DNA from: Ancrocorticia sp039812645
GTDB taxonomy: Bacteria > Actinomycetota > Actinomycetes > Actinomycetales > Actinomycetaceae
NCBI GenBank assembly: GCA_039812645.1
Contig: JBDIAV010000004.1
Span: 29,876-93,875, forward strand
Direction of reading: 5' to 3'
Length of the DNA: 64,000 nt
Made by a program: the position numbers and the translations under genes. Below the pieces are notes generated by a model, which saw nothing but the letters and a program-made list of their open reading frames with translations, was not told the DNA's origin and did no database searches. The stretch's first letter is position 1, and every line of letters starts with the position of its first letter. Positions 50,361-59,498 of this stretch are shown piece after piece.

Positions 50361-50432
50361 TCTCCACCGGTAGCGGGGCTGACCCTTCCACCTAGAGTAG
50401 GGTTGTAACTTCCACCTGGAGTCGGGTGGTCT
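50361..50432. repeat. Three tandem 24-bp repeats between LCP and glycosyltransferase genes
   Basis: Copies start at 50361, 50385 and 50409. The last two share CTTCCACCT-GAGT-GGGT (17 of 19 positions); the first is more degenerate but keeps CTCCACC...GGGG. Each has a dyad, CCACC...GGGTGG in the third copy. They sit 26-97 bp upstream of the TAGGCT element of the glycosyltransferase gene. Confidence 0.65.
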
Positions 50433-50457
50433 CTCAGAATTTTCCCAGATGAACCGA

Positions 50458-50463
50458 TAGGCT
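50458..50463 (+). promoter_or_regulatory. -10 element for leaderless glycosyltransferase transcript
   Basis: TAGGCT 6 nt before the GTG at 50470, the same hexamer as upstream of dapD and purK. Confidence 0.5.
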
Positions 50464-50469
50464 TGGCCT

Positions 50470-51330
50470 GTGAAGAATCACCCCCCGCTACGAGTCGTCA
50501 CCGTGGCGTTTAACCCCGGTCCCGATCTTGCGTCGATGGCGGCTTCACTCGAGAATGCAACGAGTAGCCCTTACGAGCTGGTTATCGTGGATAACGGCTC
50601 GGACCCCACGATCGTGGATGATGTGGCGCGCCGGTTCGGCGCCCAAGTTATCCGCACCGGAGAGAACTTAGGGTACGGTCGTGCGGCGAATCTGGGGTTG
50701 GCTCACGCAACGAGCGAGTGGGGCGTCGTCGTCAATCCCGATGTCGTGTTCGATCGTGGTTCGTTGGATTCCATGCTCTACAGCACAAAATCTTGGCCGC
50801 GAGGCGGTGCCTTTGGGCCGCTCATTCTTACCGAAGAAGGCGAGGTCTACCCTTCGGCTCGGCGATTCCCGCGGTTGGTCACAGGGATCGGGCATGCGGT
50901 GCTGTCGCACGTATGGGAAGAAAATCCGTTCACTCGCGCCTATAGGCAAGCGGGCTCCATTGACGATGAACACCCGGTCGATTGGTTGTCCGGTGCGTGT
51001 CTCTTGGTGCGGATGGAAGCTTTTCGTGAGGTGGGCGGCTTTGATGATTCCTACTTCATGTTTTTTGAAGACACCCAGTTGGGGGAGCAGTTCAAGGCGG
51101 CGGGCTGGCAAAGCGTTTATTTGCCGCTGGCGAAGATCTATCACGAGCAGGGTTCTAGCTGGAAGAACAGACCAGCCACCATGCTCCGCGCTCATCACCG
51201 CAGTGCAGCCCACTATCTTGATGGTGTCTATTCGCAACCCGCTCAAGCGCCCTTGCGGATAGCACTTCGAGCTGCGCTGTGGATGCGTGGTGAATTGCAA
51301 GTTCTTCTTTCACGGATCAAACGAGGCTGA
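50470..51330 (+). CDS. Family 2 glycosyltransferase (rhamnosyltransferase-like)
   Basis: A 286-residue GT-A fold enzyme. The nucleotide-sugar site is V-D-N-G-S-D, with the DXD-like N-P-D-V near residue 88 and W-L-S-G-A-C-L-L-V...F-F-E-D-T-Q near 180-200, a pattern typical of WbbL-like rhamnosyltransferases that build cell-wall linkers. It has no membrane segment. The sugar is inferred from the family and the nearby rfbD, and is not certain. It starts with a probable leaderless promoter and is followed after 152 bp by the amidase gene. Confidence 0.88.
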   Translation: MKNHPPLRVVTVAFNPGPDLASMAASLENATSSPYELVIVDNGSDPTIVDDVARRFGAQVIRTGENLGYGRAANLGLAHATSEWGVVVNPDVVFDRGSLDSMLYSTKSWPRGGAFGPLILTEEGEVYPSARRFPRLVTGIGHAVLSHVWEENPFTRAYRQAGSIDDEHPVDWLSGACLLVRMEAFREVGGFDDSYFMFFEDTQLGEQFKAAGWQSVYLPLAKIYHEQGSSWKNRPATMLRAHHRSAAHYLDGVYSQPAQAPLRIALRAALWMRGELQVLLSRIKRG

Positions 51331-51482
51331 GGTTCCCAAAAATCTAGCGTCAGAGTGACCTTGATCGCGTTGTTTCTCCTTTGTCTGACCATAGGCGTTG
51401 TCGATAGAGTCACCAGGGCGAAATCCAGCACATCTGCTGATACGTTCGTCTCCCTGCTGACTTTCCCGACGATTGGAACCTC

Positions 51483-53615
51483 ATGTTGCATCGGCTGCTT
51501 GCCGCAACGATGTCCTTGTCCCTCGCTGTGCTCACCCTCGCGACTCCCGCAGCCGGTGCGGAGCCAAAGAATGAAAATATCGCCATTGCGCTGACGGACG
51601 ACGCGGGAACGCTGACTCCCTCGGCATCCTCTGGTTTCGCCAGCGTTGAGGAGGCAGGCGGTTCGCGAGTTTTCTCCGCCCAGCTGGAGGACTCCTACGC
51701 GGTGTTCACCGAGCCGATTGCTCTGGAATCCCCATTCGCAGTTGCGGCAGTCACGTGGACTGCGGGCCAGGAACTACCGTCCGGCTCCCGCGTAGAAATG
51801 CGTACTCTCGACGACGGCGTGTGGTCGCAATGGTTCGTCCTTGAGAACGACTCCCGTGGAGGTGCCCGCGACGGCACCGAGGCGAATGTCTCTGGTGCTT
51901 CCACCGGCATCCAGGTTCGCCTGACAGAGGGCGATGGCGCCCTTCCCCAGGACCTTCGCATCGATATCTCGTATGGCGCCGACGCCGTGGAAGAACTCGA
52001 CACCATCGATTCCGCACCTGTGCTGCCTGAGTTTTCCTCGTATCAGGCACCCGTAGCTAATGATCGTTCTACGTCCGTTATTGATGCGGAAGGAATCGCA
52101 TTCCCGCAGCACGAGAATACCGACGATGGCGTCGTGCCCTCGAACGTCGCGCCGCAGAACGCGACGGAAAGTTTAGCTGAGCCAGCAGCTGTCAAGGTAG
52201 ATACCAAAAAAGCTGTGACACAAGCGAATGTTCAGCCGCGTTCGGCCTGGGGCGCCAACGAGAGCTATATGGAGTGGCCTCCTGACTACGCGGATTTCGA
52301 GGGAGTCATCGTGCACCACACGGCTGGATCCAACAATTACTCCCAAGCGGATGTCCCGGCTGTTATTCGAGGTATCTACAGTTACCATGCGTTGACGTTA
52401 GGGTGGGGCGATATCGGATACAACGTCGTCGTCGACAAATATGGGGGACGCTGGGAAGGACGCAAGGGAACGCTGAACTCGGCACCCGGAAAGATGGTGG
52501 TCGGCGGACACGCGCGGCCGCGCAACACGCACACTTTGGGCATCACGGTGCTGGGAGACTATACCCAGACCGATTGGACGACGGGCCAGACGCTCGTCCC
52601 GTCAGCGGCGGTTGTACGGGCGATCGTGGACGTTTCAGCATGGAAGTTTGCCGTGTCGAAGGTCGATCCACGGACGGTGAGCCCGCTGACCGTACCCACC
52701 TGGTCGGAGAGTTCAATCAATTCTTCGCTGCAACCGGGAACGGCGCTGCCGAGGATCTCCGGGCATCGGGATGTGTCGAGCACCGCCTGCCCGGGATCGA
52801 TCTACAACTACTTTGGAAAGATCCGCCGTGACGTGGCTTCCGCCTACGATTCGTTCCTTGTCGGGGACGCCAAGGCTGAGCCGGTTCCTACTCCAACTTC
52901 TCAACCAACTGCCAGTCCGAAAGAACCGGCCCTCCGTTTCCACCTCAATGATGCGTGGACAGGCACCGCGAACATTTCCTTCTCATGGGGTGTCCGTTCG
53001 GATGAGGTTCTCGTGGGCGACTGGAATGGTGACGGCAAGGATACCGTGGCACTTCGTCGGGGCAATACCTTCGCTTTTACTAATAATGTGTCTCCCACGG
53101 CCGCTCCAAAGTTCACCGTTTCCTTTGGGCGACCGGAGGATGAGGTCCTGGTGGGAGATTGGAATGGTGACGGCAAGGACACCCTCATGCTCCGGCGGGG
53201 CAACACTTTCCATGTCAAAAACACCCTGACCTCGGGTGCCGCAGATAAATCGTTCACGTACGGGACGGCCAAGGATATTGTCCTAGCTGGTGACTGGAAT
53301 GGGGATGGTCAGGACACGTTGGCCGTACGCCGCGGCAATCGCTACTTCATCAACAACAGTCTCCGTGGCGGTGCAGCGTCTGTTGTTGTGACCTACGGCC
53401 GGTCTAACGACGACGTCTATGTCGGCTCGTTTACGACACAACGCACCGCTGATTCTCTCGCCGTGCGTCGCGGACATACCTACTTCATCAGCAACACCAT
53501 TCGCAGTGGGGCGGCTGATCGGACGGTTATCTACGGCCGCGTCAGCGACGAGACACTGGTGGGTGATTGGAATGGCGATGGTGCTGACACCCTCGGTGTC
53601 CGCCGAGTGAAGTAA
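51483..53615 (+). CDS. Secreted PGRP-type N-acetylmuramoyl-L-alanine amidase with C-terminal FG-GAP/VCBS-like repeats
   Basis: A 710-residue secreted protein with a signal peptide (cleavage near A-G-A, about residue 25), an N-terminal region of about 220 residues with no clear family, a zinc amidase/PGRP domain (about 248-440) with H-H-T-A-G, a Tyr-containing D-I-G-Y-N and H-R-D-V-S...C-P-G, and a C-terminal array (about 490-710) of five repeats of about 48 residues carrying L-V-G-D-W-N-G-D-G-x-D-T, a calcium-binding-like DxDGDG-type loop. The domain cuts between muramic acid and L-Ala in the family; the repeats may bind wall polymers. A weak ribosome site precedes the ATG. Confidence 0.9.
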   Translation: MLHRLLAATMSLSLAVLTLATPAAGAEPKNENIAIALTDDAGTLTPSASSGFASVEEAGGSRVFSAQLEDSYAVFTEPIALESPFAVAAVTWTAGQELPSGSRVEMRTLDDGVWSQWFVLENDSRGGARDGTEANVSGASTGIQVRLTEGDGALPQDLRIDISYGADAVEELDTIDSAPVLPEFSSYQAPVANDRSTSVIDAEGIAFPQHENTDDGVVPSNVAPQNATESLAEPAAVKVDTKKAVTQANVQPRSAWGANESYMEWPPDYADFEGVIVHHTAGSNNYSQADVPAVIRGIYSYHALTLGWGDIGYNVVVDKYGGRWEGRKGTLNSAPGKMVVGGHARPRNTHTLGITVLGDYTQTDWTTGQTLVPSAAVVRAIVDVSAWKFAVSKVDPRTVSPLTVPTWSESSINSSLQPGTALPRISGHRDVSSTACPGSIYNYFGKIRRDVASAYDSFLVGDAKAEPVPTPTSQPTASPKEPALRFHLNDAWTGTANISFSWGVRSDEVLVGDWNGDGKDTVALRRGNTFAFTNNVSPTAAPKFTVSFGRPEDEVLVGDWNGDGKDTLMLRRGNTFHVKNTLTSGAADKSFTYGTAKDIVLAGDWNGDGQDTLAVRRGNRYFINNSLRGGAASVVVTYGRSNDDVYVGSFTTQRTADSLAVRRGHTYFISNTIRSGAADRTVIYGRVSDETLVGDWNGDGADTLGVRRVK

Positions 53616-53635
53616 GAGATTGCGCCAATGAAGTA

Positions 53636-53677
53636 AGAGATCACGCCGACAGACCAAGGTCTATCGGCGTGATCTCT
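53636..53677 (+). terminator. Hairpin after the amidase gene with a duplicated flank
   Basis: A perfect 14-bp stem (53636-53649 with 53664-53677), extended by an inner AGACC/GGTCT pairing, 20 bp after the stop. The 19-bp unit TGAAGTAAGAGAT...CGCC at 53608-53626, including the gene's end, is repeated at 53629-53647. There is no T-run. Confidence 0.65.
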
Positions 53678-53810
53678 CAACCGCCGTATCTGGTGAACTT
53701 GGTGACGCTTCGGGCGTAGAGGTGACCTGGAAGGCTGTCTTTGCCGTCTGGGCCACGTAGAATCTCGATGCGGCTGACAGCCGTCGCCGCGAATCACGCC
53801 CGGAGTGTTC

Positions 53811-54851
53811 ATGAAAGTCTTTGTTCAGATCCCCTGTCTCAATGAGGAGAAGACTCTTCCTCTCGTTTTGACGTCTATCCCGCGCGAGATTCCCGGCGTG
53901 GACGAGGTCGAAATCCTTGTGGTGGATGATGGATCGACAGATCGCACCATCGAGGTAGCTCAAGCGCACGGTGTCAAGCATTTTGTCCGTCATCGTGGCA
54001 ATCAGGGGCTGGCACGCTCATTCCGCGACGGTGTTCACTACGCGCTCAGTCATGGCGCGGATATCGTCGTGAACACCGATGGTGACAACCAGTATCCGCA
54101 GGCGGAGATTGCTCACCTCGTTCAGCCGATCATCGCGGGCCGGGCGGATATCGTCATCGCTGACCGCCAGACCTCAAAGATCACCGAATTCTCACCCTTT
54201 AAGAAGCTCATGCAGCATGTGGGTTCGCGGGTGGTCAACGCTGCCGCCGGAACGCACCTGCCCGACGCCGCGTCAGGCTTCCGCGCTTACTCGCGCGAAT
54301 CGCTCATGCGGCTCAACGTGGTGACCCAGTTCTCCTACTGTATGGAGACGATTATTCAGGCGGGTAACAAGCGCCTGCGGATTGCCTCGCACCCCATCAC
54401 GACGAATCCCAAGACGCGCGAATCCCGTCTCTTCAGCAACATTTTCCAGCACATGTTCAAATCGGGGATGGCGATTGTTCGTTCGTTCCTCATGTTTAAG
54501 CCGCATGTGCCACTCGGCTGGTTGGCTCTCCTTACGGGGGTCGCGGGGATGATTCCCTTCGTCCGCTTCCTCGTCTATTTCCTTATGGGCCAGGGCGCGG
54601 GCCATATCCAGTCCCTGATCTTTGGGTCGGCGATGCTTGTGGCAAGTTTGCTGAGTCTCGCTATCCTGGTGCTCGCGGATCTGCTGCGTACTAACCGTGT
54701 GCTCTTGGAAGAGCAGTTGGAACGCACCAAGGAGCTTCAATATGGCGGGGGCGTGAGAGGGCCCGGCAGCGATGGGTCCGTGGGTTCCTCGGGTCAGGGA
54801 CCGGGTTCCTCGGGTCCGAATCTCCCCGATTCTCCCGGAGATGGGCGCTGA
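53811..54851 (+). CDS. Family 2 glycosyltransferase with C-terminal membrane segments (polyprenyl-phosphate sugar synthase-like)
   Basis: A 346-residue enzyme. The GT-A domain has V-V-D-D-G-S-T-D-R-T (about 38-47) and N-T-D-G-D-N-Q-Y-P (about 95), both typical of dolichol/undecaprenyl-phosphate sugar synthases. Two membrane segments follow (about 232-255 and 268-290), and the C-terminus is a Gly/Ser/Pro-rich tail with the tandem G-S-S-G unit. It would put a sugar on a lipid carrier. The start is ATG with GGAG 5 nt upstream; the GTG two codons before lies inside the ribosome site. The next gene begins 2 bp after the stop. Confidence 0.87.
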   Translation: MKVFVQIPCLNEEKTLPLVLTSIPREIPGVDEVEILVVDDGSTDRTIEVAQAHGVKHFVRHRGNQGLARSFRDGVHYALSHGADIVVNTDGDNQYPQAEIAHLVQPIIAGRADIVIADRQTSKITEFSPFKKLMQHVGSRVVNAAAGTHLPDAASGFRAYSRESLMRLNVVTQFSYCMETIIQAGNKRLRIASHPITTNPKTRESRLFSNIFQHMFKSGMAIVRSFLMFKPHVPLGWLALLTGVAGMIPFVRFLVYFLMGQGAGHIQSLIFGSAMLVASLLSLAILVLADLLRTNRVLLEEQLERTKELQYGGGVRGPGSDGSVGSSGQGPGSSGPNLPDSPGDGR

Positions 54852-54853
54852 CC

Positions 54854-55981
54854 GTGAGAATTCTGGCCTTCGGAACGTACGATGTGACAACCCATCCCCG
54901 GGTGAGTGTTCTCCTCACCGGCCTGGCACGCCACGGACATCGGGTCGTGGAACTTAACCGTCCGCTGGGTATCGGTACGGCGGGGCGTGTAGCTGCGCTA
55001 AAGACTCCGCGGGGTGCCGCGATGTTTGCTGGCCGGTTGCTTTCACGCTGGTTGTCCCTCGTCATCGGCTCCTTGCGTTTTCGCGGCGCGCGGCGTCCTG
55101 ACGCCATCGTCGTTGGCTACCTCGGGCACTTTGATGTGGTGCTCGCGCGCCTCCTTTTTCCGCGCGCCAACATTCTGCTCGATCACCTTATTTTCGCGGC
55201 GGATACCGCTGCTGACCGGCGTTTGGACGGTGGCGTGAAGTCCGTTCTTTTGCGCGCGCTTGACCTTCTTGCCCTGCGCTGTGCCACCACGGTCATTGTC
55301 GATACCCCGGACCACCGCGACCTCGTGCCGGAGAAGCTGCGGCACAAGGCCGTCGTCGTTCCCGTGGGCGCACCGGACGCCTGGTTCGAGGCGCGAAAGG
55401 TCCGGGACGTTTCTGGGGTCTCGGATATTTCACCGACGACGACGCGGCGCCCATCCGTTGTTTTTTTCGGCCTTTTCACCCCGCTCCAAGGTACGCCGAC
55501 CATCGCCCGTGCACTCCGCTTGCTGGATGAGAAGGGCGTGGCCTGCGATGTCACGCTTATTGGAAGCGGGCAGGACGAGCCGGAATGCCGTGAGATCTTA
55601 GCTGGCCTATCTGAAAATGTTCGGATCACGTGGCGCGACTGGGTTCCTGCCAACGATTTGCCCGCGGTGGTTGCCTCCCACGACGTATGCCTGGGGATCT
55701 TTGGCGACTCCCCGAAGGCCGGGCGTGTGGTTCCAAACAAGGCGTTCCAGGGGATGGCGGCAGGATGCGCGCTCGTCACCTCGGACACTCCCGTACAGCG
55801 GGCCGTTCTTCAGGATGCTGTATTTGTTGCTGCCGCCGAACCCACGGGGTTGGCCGACGAACTTGCGTTGATCTTGGAAAACGCTGCGATGCTTGAGGAT
55901 CTGCGGGCGCGGGCTGCGCGCCGCGCCGATGCTGCTTTCCGGCCCGAAATGGTCACTGAATCCTTGAAGGACCTGCTGTGA
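54854..55981 (+). CDS. Family 4 (GT-B) glycosyltransferase
   Basis: A 375-residue GT-B glycosyltransferase acting in the cytoplasm or at its membrane face. It has an N-terminal half with a basic region (about 60-80), and a C-terminal half with the sugar-nucleotide motif F-F-G-L-F-T-P-L-Q-G-T, R-V-V-P-N-K-A-F-Q-G-M-A-A-G and the E-x7-E-like region. Acceptor and donor sugar are unknown. GTG start, 2 bp after the preceding glycosyltransferase, and its stop overlaps the next GTG (GTGA). The three genes form a tight operon. Confidence 0.85.
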   Translation: MRILAFGTYDVTTHPRVSVLLTGLARHGHRVVELNRPLGIGTAGRVAALKTPRGAAMFAGRLLSRWLSLVIGSLRFRGARRPDAIVVGYLGHFDVVLARLLFPRANILLDHLIFAADTAADRRLDGGVKSVLLRALDLLALRCATTVIVDTPDHRDLVPEKLRHKAVVVPVGAPDAWFEARKVRDVSGVSDISPTTTRRPSVVFFGLFTPLQGTPTIARALRLLDEKGVACDVTLIGSGQDEPECREILAGLSENVRITWRDWVPANDLPAVVASHDVCLGIFGDSPKAGRVVPNKAFQGMAAGCALVTSDTPVQRAVLQDAVFVAAAEPTGLADELALILENAAMLEDLRARAARRADAAFRPEMVTESLKDLL

Positions 55982-56892
55982 GAAAAATTCTTGGTTTCTT
56001 GCAATCCCCGGGGTTCCGGGCAGGATTCCTCATCGTGGCTATTGTGGCGGCTATTTACGCCGTCGCGAGCAACTGGGGTGAGGTGAGCGAGGCACTCCGT
56101 GCACTGCCCGCCTGGCTAGTTGCCGTAGAGGTCTTCCTGTCCTTTGGTTATGTCTACCTCACGATGGCGTCCTGGCGGCTCGTCCTCAACGATGTTGGTA
56201 CGCCTGTGAACGCAACGGTTGCCAGCCGGATCTTCTTCTCGTCGCAGGTGGCAAAGTACCTGCCCGGAGGAGTGTGGAACTTTGTAGCGGCCGCCGAGGT
56301 GGGACGGGACTATGAAATCTCGCGGCGGCGCTCAGTATGCGCGCTGCTGGTCTCCATTGTTATCTCGATTGTCACCGGAATGATTCTGGCGATCCTCGCC
56401 GTGGTGCTCGGTCCAGACAACGTACGAGAGAACTACGGGTGGCTCATCGCGGTGCTTCCCCTAGCGCTCATCGCACTGTGCCCTCCCATCCTCAACCGGC
56501 TGGTCAACTTTGCACTTAAGGTGCTTGGGCGCGAGCCGCTCGAGGATGCGATGACGTGGAGGAAAACGTTGCGCGCGGCGCTATGGGCTCTCGTTGCCTG
56601 GTGCGTGGCGGGGCTCCAGCTGTGGCTCATGCTCGGGCAACTGGGAATGCCGGCAACCGTGCCCTCCTTCCTTCTCGCTACCGGCGGCTATGCACTCGGA
56701 TGGACCGCGGGATTCCTTGTCTTCTTTGTCCCCGCTGGGGCCGGAGTTCGAGAGGTGGCACTTGGTGCGGTGTTGTCAACGGTGGCTCCAGCGGGCGTCG
56801 TCGTCGTCGTTGTTCTTCTTGCTCGTATCTTCACGACGGTGGCCGATATCGGATGGGGAGTCGCAGCGTCGCTGGCAATGCGCCGAGGCTAA
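55978..56892 (+). CDS. Lysylphosphatidylglycerol-synthase-TM-like membrane protein
   Basis: A 304-residue polytopic protein of the UPF0104/AglD-like (LPG_synthase_TM) family with about eight membrane segments and the characteristic S-S-Q-V-A-K-Y-L-P-G-G-V-W-N loop near residue 90 and P-A-G-A-G-V-R-E-V/A near 255. Family members are thought to flip or bind lipid-linked sugars or lipids; the synthetase half of MprF is absent. Its start overlaps the GT-B gene and it is the last gene of that operon, so it probably moves or holds the lipid-linked product. Confidence 0.88.
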   Translation: MRKILGFLQSPGFRAGFLIVAIVAAIYAVASNWGEVSEALRALPAWLVAVEVFLSFGYVYLTMASWRLVLNDVGTPVNATVASRIFFSSQVAKYLPGGVWNFVAAAEVGRDYEISRRRSVCALLVSIVISIVTGMILAILAVVLGPDNVRENYGWLIAVLPLALIALCPPILNRLVNFALKVLGREPLEDAMTWRKTLRAALWALVAWCVAGLQLWLMLGQLGMPATVPSFLLATGGYALGWTAGFLVFFVPAGAGVREVALGAVLSTVAPAGVVVVVVLLARIFTTVADIGWGVAASLAMRRG

Positions 56893-56908
56893 GGAAATAA
56901 ATCTCCGG

Positions 56909-56951
56909 AATCCCACCACCTCTGTGTCATAGGTACAGGGGTGGTGGGATT
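56909..56951. terminator. Bidirectional terminator after the glycosyltransferase operon
   Basis: A 17-bp stem (56909-56925 with 56935-56951) with a single G-T wobble, ending in TTTAG. It lies between the flippase-like gene and the convergent acyltransferase gene. Confidence 0.85.
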
Positions 56952-57023
56952 TTAGCGGGGTCGTTCCGAGAGCCTTCGTTGGTTGCTCCGAGAGCCGCGA
57001 AATCCGCTATTTAGTGGATCTTG

Positions 57024-59261
57024 TTAGTTGATCTGGACGCCCGGAATGGGTTTCGTCGGTGCCTTGGACGTCTCGTCGTCGTCCTGAGTCACGATCTCCT
57101 TCTCGTCGTCCTCATCGGAGGCGTCCTTGAACTTCATCTTCGTCCCAGACAGATCATTCATAGCGTCAACGAGGCGCTGGCCAAGGGCGGGCGCGAGGGA
57201 AACAACATACTGGCGTGACACGTGCATGGTGTCCACATAGACGAAAATGTTGCCAATGATCGTGGGGCAAAGGTCGCCCGAACAGAACTGATCAGTGAGG
57301 TCGATATTGGCGAATCCCTTGGATTCGAGGGACGCTGCGGGGTTAACATCCGCTTGATAATCCGGGCGGAACAAGACGCAGCCACCGGTGAGACTTGTGG
57401 AGAGGTTGTCGAGCGAACACTCCAACAAGCTATCGGGGTTACGCAGAGTGTCACGAATTCCGATGGCGGGCACGTTGCGCTTAGCGAGCTCCTCCAATAA
57501 AGGTTGTAGTCCGGCGACAGCCGATTCGTCGGGGCTGCCGGACGTGGTGACGGTGGACAGCAGCAGGACGTAGTCGGGTTTGAACTCGTCGAGGTAGTCG
57601 AGGGCTGCCTGATTACGTTCACGACAGGGCTCGGAAACGGAATCATCAACCGCCCACACGCAAGCGGCATGATGGGACAGTTGGATATACCAATTGTTGT
57701 CCTCAGCCAACTTGCGCAAGGCGGGAGCGAACTGGGTCAGTTTTGAGCTACCGACGGCGAGGATACGAACGTCGGCTGTTGCGGCATCACCAACCTGGCT
57801 ACAGTTGCCGAGCTTGGGCGCTGCGAATTCCTCGGGGTAGCCATCGTCGCAGGAATCGGGCAGGGAGGCTGCCCACGGGTCGGTGGGGTTGGGAATGGGA
57901 TCCTCGGTAAAAGGCAGCGTGACCGATTCGGTGAGTGCCAGGGCTCCGGGATGTGTTTCAGGATTGACGGTGATCGACGACGACGCCGTCGCTGCCTCCT
58001 GGGAGGCTCGGTCATTGACGCGCGAGTCCCAGAACCACACACTGCCCAGACCGATAGCAAAGGATGTGAGAGCGACGAAGATCTTGCGCCCGGTGGCTGC
58101 ATTCGCCCACGGCCACGAGCGGATGGGATCATCCACGGCCTTGGTGAGGCCCCACGCCAGGAGAATAGACACCATGATGAGCATGAATCCATTGAGGATG
58201 GAGAGGGAATCCGCACCCACAACGTTGAGGAAGATGACAAAGACCGGCCAGTGGACGAGGTACACGGCGTAGGAGATATTGCCGAGTGTGACAAGCGGCT
58301 TCCAGGAGAGAAGCGTGCCGGCACCCCAGCGGTCATCGCCCGTAGGAAAGATAAGGATAAGGGAGACCGCCACCATCGGGACTGCTGCCATGGGACCGGG
58401 ATAATGGCCGATGGAGACAAGGCAGTAGGTGACGAGGACGGCGAGACCCAGCCAGGAAAGGACACGCGAGGGGAAGTGAAGATCTTTGATCCAGGGCGTG
58501 GCGACGGCGAGTGTGGAGCCGAGTGCGAACTCCCAGAGGCGTGCCTGGGTATAGAAGTAGACCGAGCCGTCCATAGGAGCGTCGTTGAGTAACCACCACA
58601 GCGATGCCGCTGTGATGAGCGCGAAAACGAGGAAGGCGATCCGGCGAACCGGTTGGCGCAAAAGCTTCGCGAGCAGGACGCAGATGGTCATGATGAGCGG
58701 CCACAGCAGGAAGACCTGACCCTGCATGGACATTGACCACAGATGTTGGAGTGGACTGGAGAGTGCGCTGTTCTCTGCGTAGTAATCTGCTGAAACCTCG
58801 ACGAGTCGCCAATTCTGGAGATAGGTGAGGGAAGCGACGGCCTGATCGAAGATTTCTGCCCAGCGGGTTCGCGGAAGGAACTGCACCGTGGCCCACAGCG
58901 TGGCGAGCACTACCACGATGAGAGGGGGCAAGAGACGCTTAAAGGTGGTGGCCCAGCGTTCGATGAAGAACGGCATCTTTCCGGACTCGGCGCGGCGAAT
59001 AAATGACGCCGTCATCAAGAATGCCGAGATCATGATGAACGAGTCCACACCGATGGGCGAACCGATTGTCCAGGCGTGATACAGAAGAACCTGGATCATA
59101 CAGACGGCGCGCAGCCCCTGAATGTCGAGGCGCTGAGGCGACCGCGCAAGAGCCGGGGTGGATAGTGTGGAAGCACCAGAAACAGAATCACCGGAGGACG
59201 CTTCGGTAGCGCGGCGATTGCTCGTGTCAACAATTGTGCTCTGAGGAGTGGAGTGAGACAT
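57024..59261 (-). CDS. Acyltransferase 3 family membrane protein with C-terminal SGNH domain
   Basis: A 745-residue OafA/YrhL-type O-acyltransferase. About residues 45-400 are ten or more membrane segments with the catalytic His in Y-H-A-W and an Arg-rich F-I-R-R loop; the C-terminal ~300 residues are a secreted SGNH-like domain. The SGNH part shows V-G-S-S near residue 505 (the family usually has G-D-S-H, so Asp is replaced by Ser and His by Lys) and a late D-T-M-H, so two catalytic residues remain. In studied members both halves cooperate to acetylate wall or surface polysaccharide. The gene stands alone, diverging from rfbD. Confidence 0.9.
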   Translation of the reverse strand: MSHSTPQSTIVDTSNRRATEASSGDSVSGASTLSTPALARSPQRLDIQGLRAVCMIQVLLYHAWTIGSPIGVDSFIMISAFLMTASFIRRAESGKMPFFIERWATTFKRLLPPLIVVVLATLWATVQFLPRTRWAEIFDQAVASLTYLQNWRLVEVSADYYAENSALSSPLQHLWSMSMQGQVFLLWPLIMTICVLLAKLLRQPVRRIAFLVFALITAASLWWLLNDAPMDGSVYFYTQARLWEFALGSTLAVATPWIKDLHFPSRVLSWLGLAVLVTYCLVSIGHYPGPMAAVPMVAVSLILIFPTGDDRWGAGTLLSWKPLVTLGNISYAVYLVHWPVFVIFLNVVGADSLSILNGFMLIMVSILLAWGLTKAVDDPIRSWPWANAATGRKIFVALTSFAIGLGSVWFWDSRVNDRASQEAATASSSITVNPETHPGALALTESVTLPFTEDPIPNPTDPWAASLPDSCDDGYPEEFAAPKLGNCSQVGDAATADVRILAVGSSKLTQFAPALRKLAEDNNWYIQLSHHAACVWAVDDSVSEPCRERNQAALDYLDEFKPDYVLLLSTVTTSGSPDESAVAGLQPLLEELAKRNVPAIGIRDTLRNPDSLLECSLDNLSTSLTGGCVLFRPDYQADVNPAASLESKGFANIDLTDQFCSGDLCPTIIGNIFVYVDTMHVSRQYVVSLAPALGQRLVDAMNDLSGTKMKFKDASDEDDEKEIVTQDDDETSKAPTKPIPGVQIN

Positions 59262-59498
59262 CGATTCCAGAGTCTATCCAAAGTGGGATGATGAATCGAC
59301 CATTGGAGCGATACGCGAGGGCGATTATCTGTGGTATGCAGCATGTCATTGAGCTGGGATAGCGACGACGTGACGACCCCCACCGAGAGATTGTTCTAGC
59401 AAGGGCTAGAATCTACTGAGGTTCATTCGACACCGCGGTGATACACCGCGAACTACAACACACTGAGGCGGCCCTGAGCCGCGGAATAGGCGGGACTC

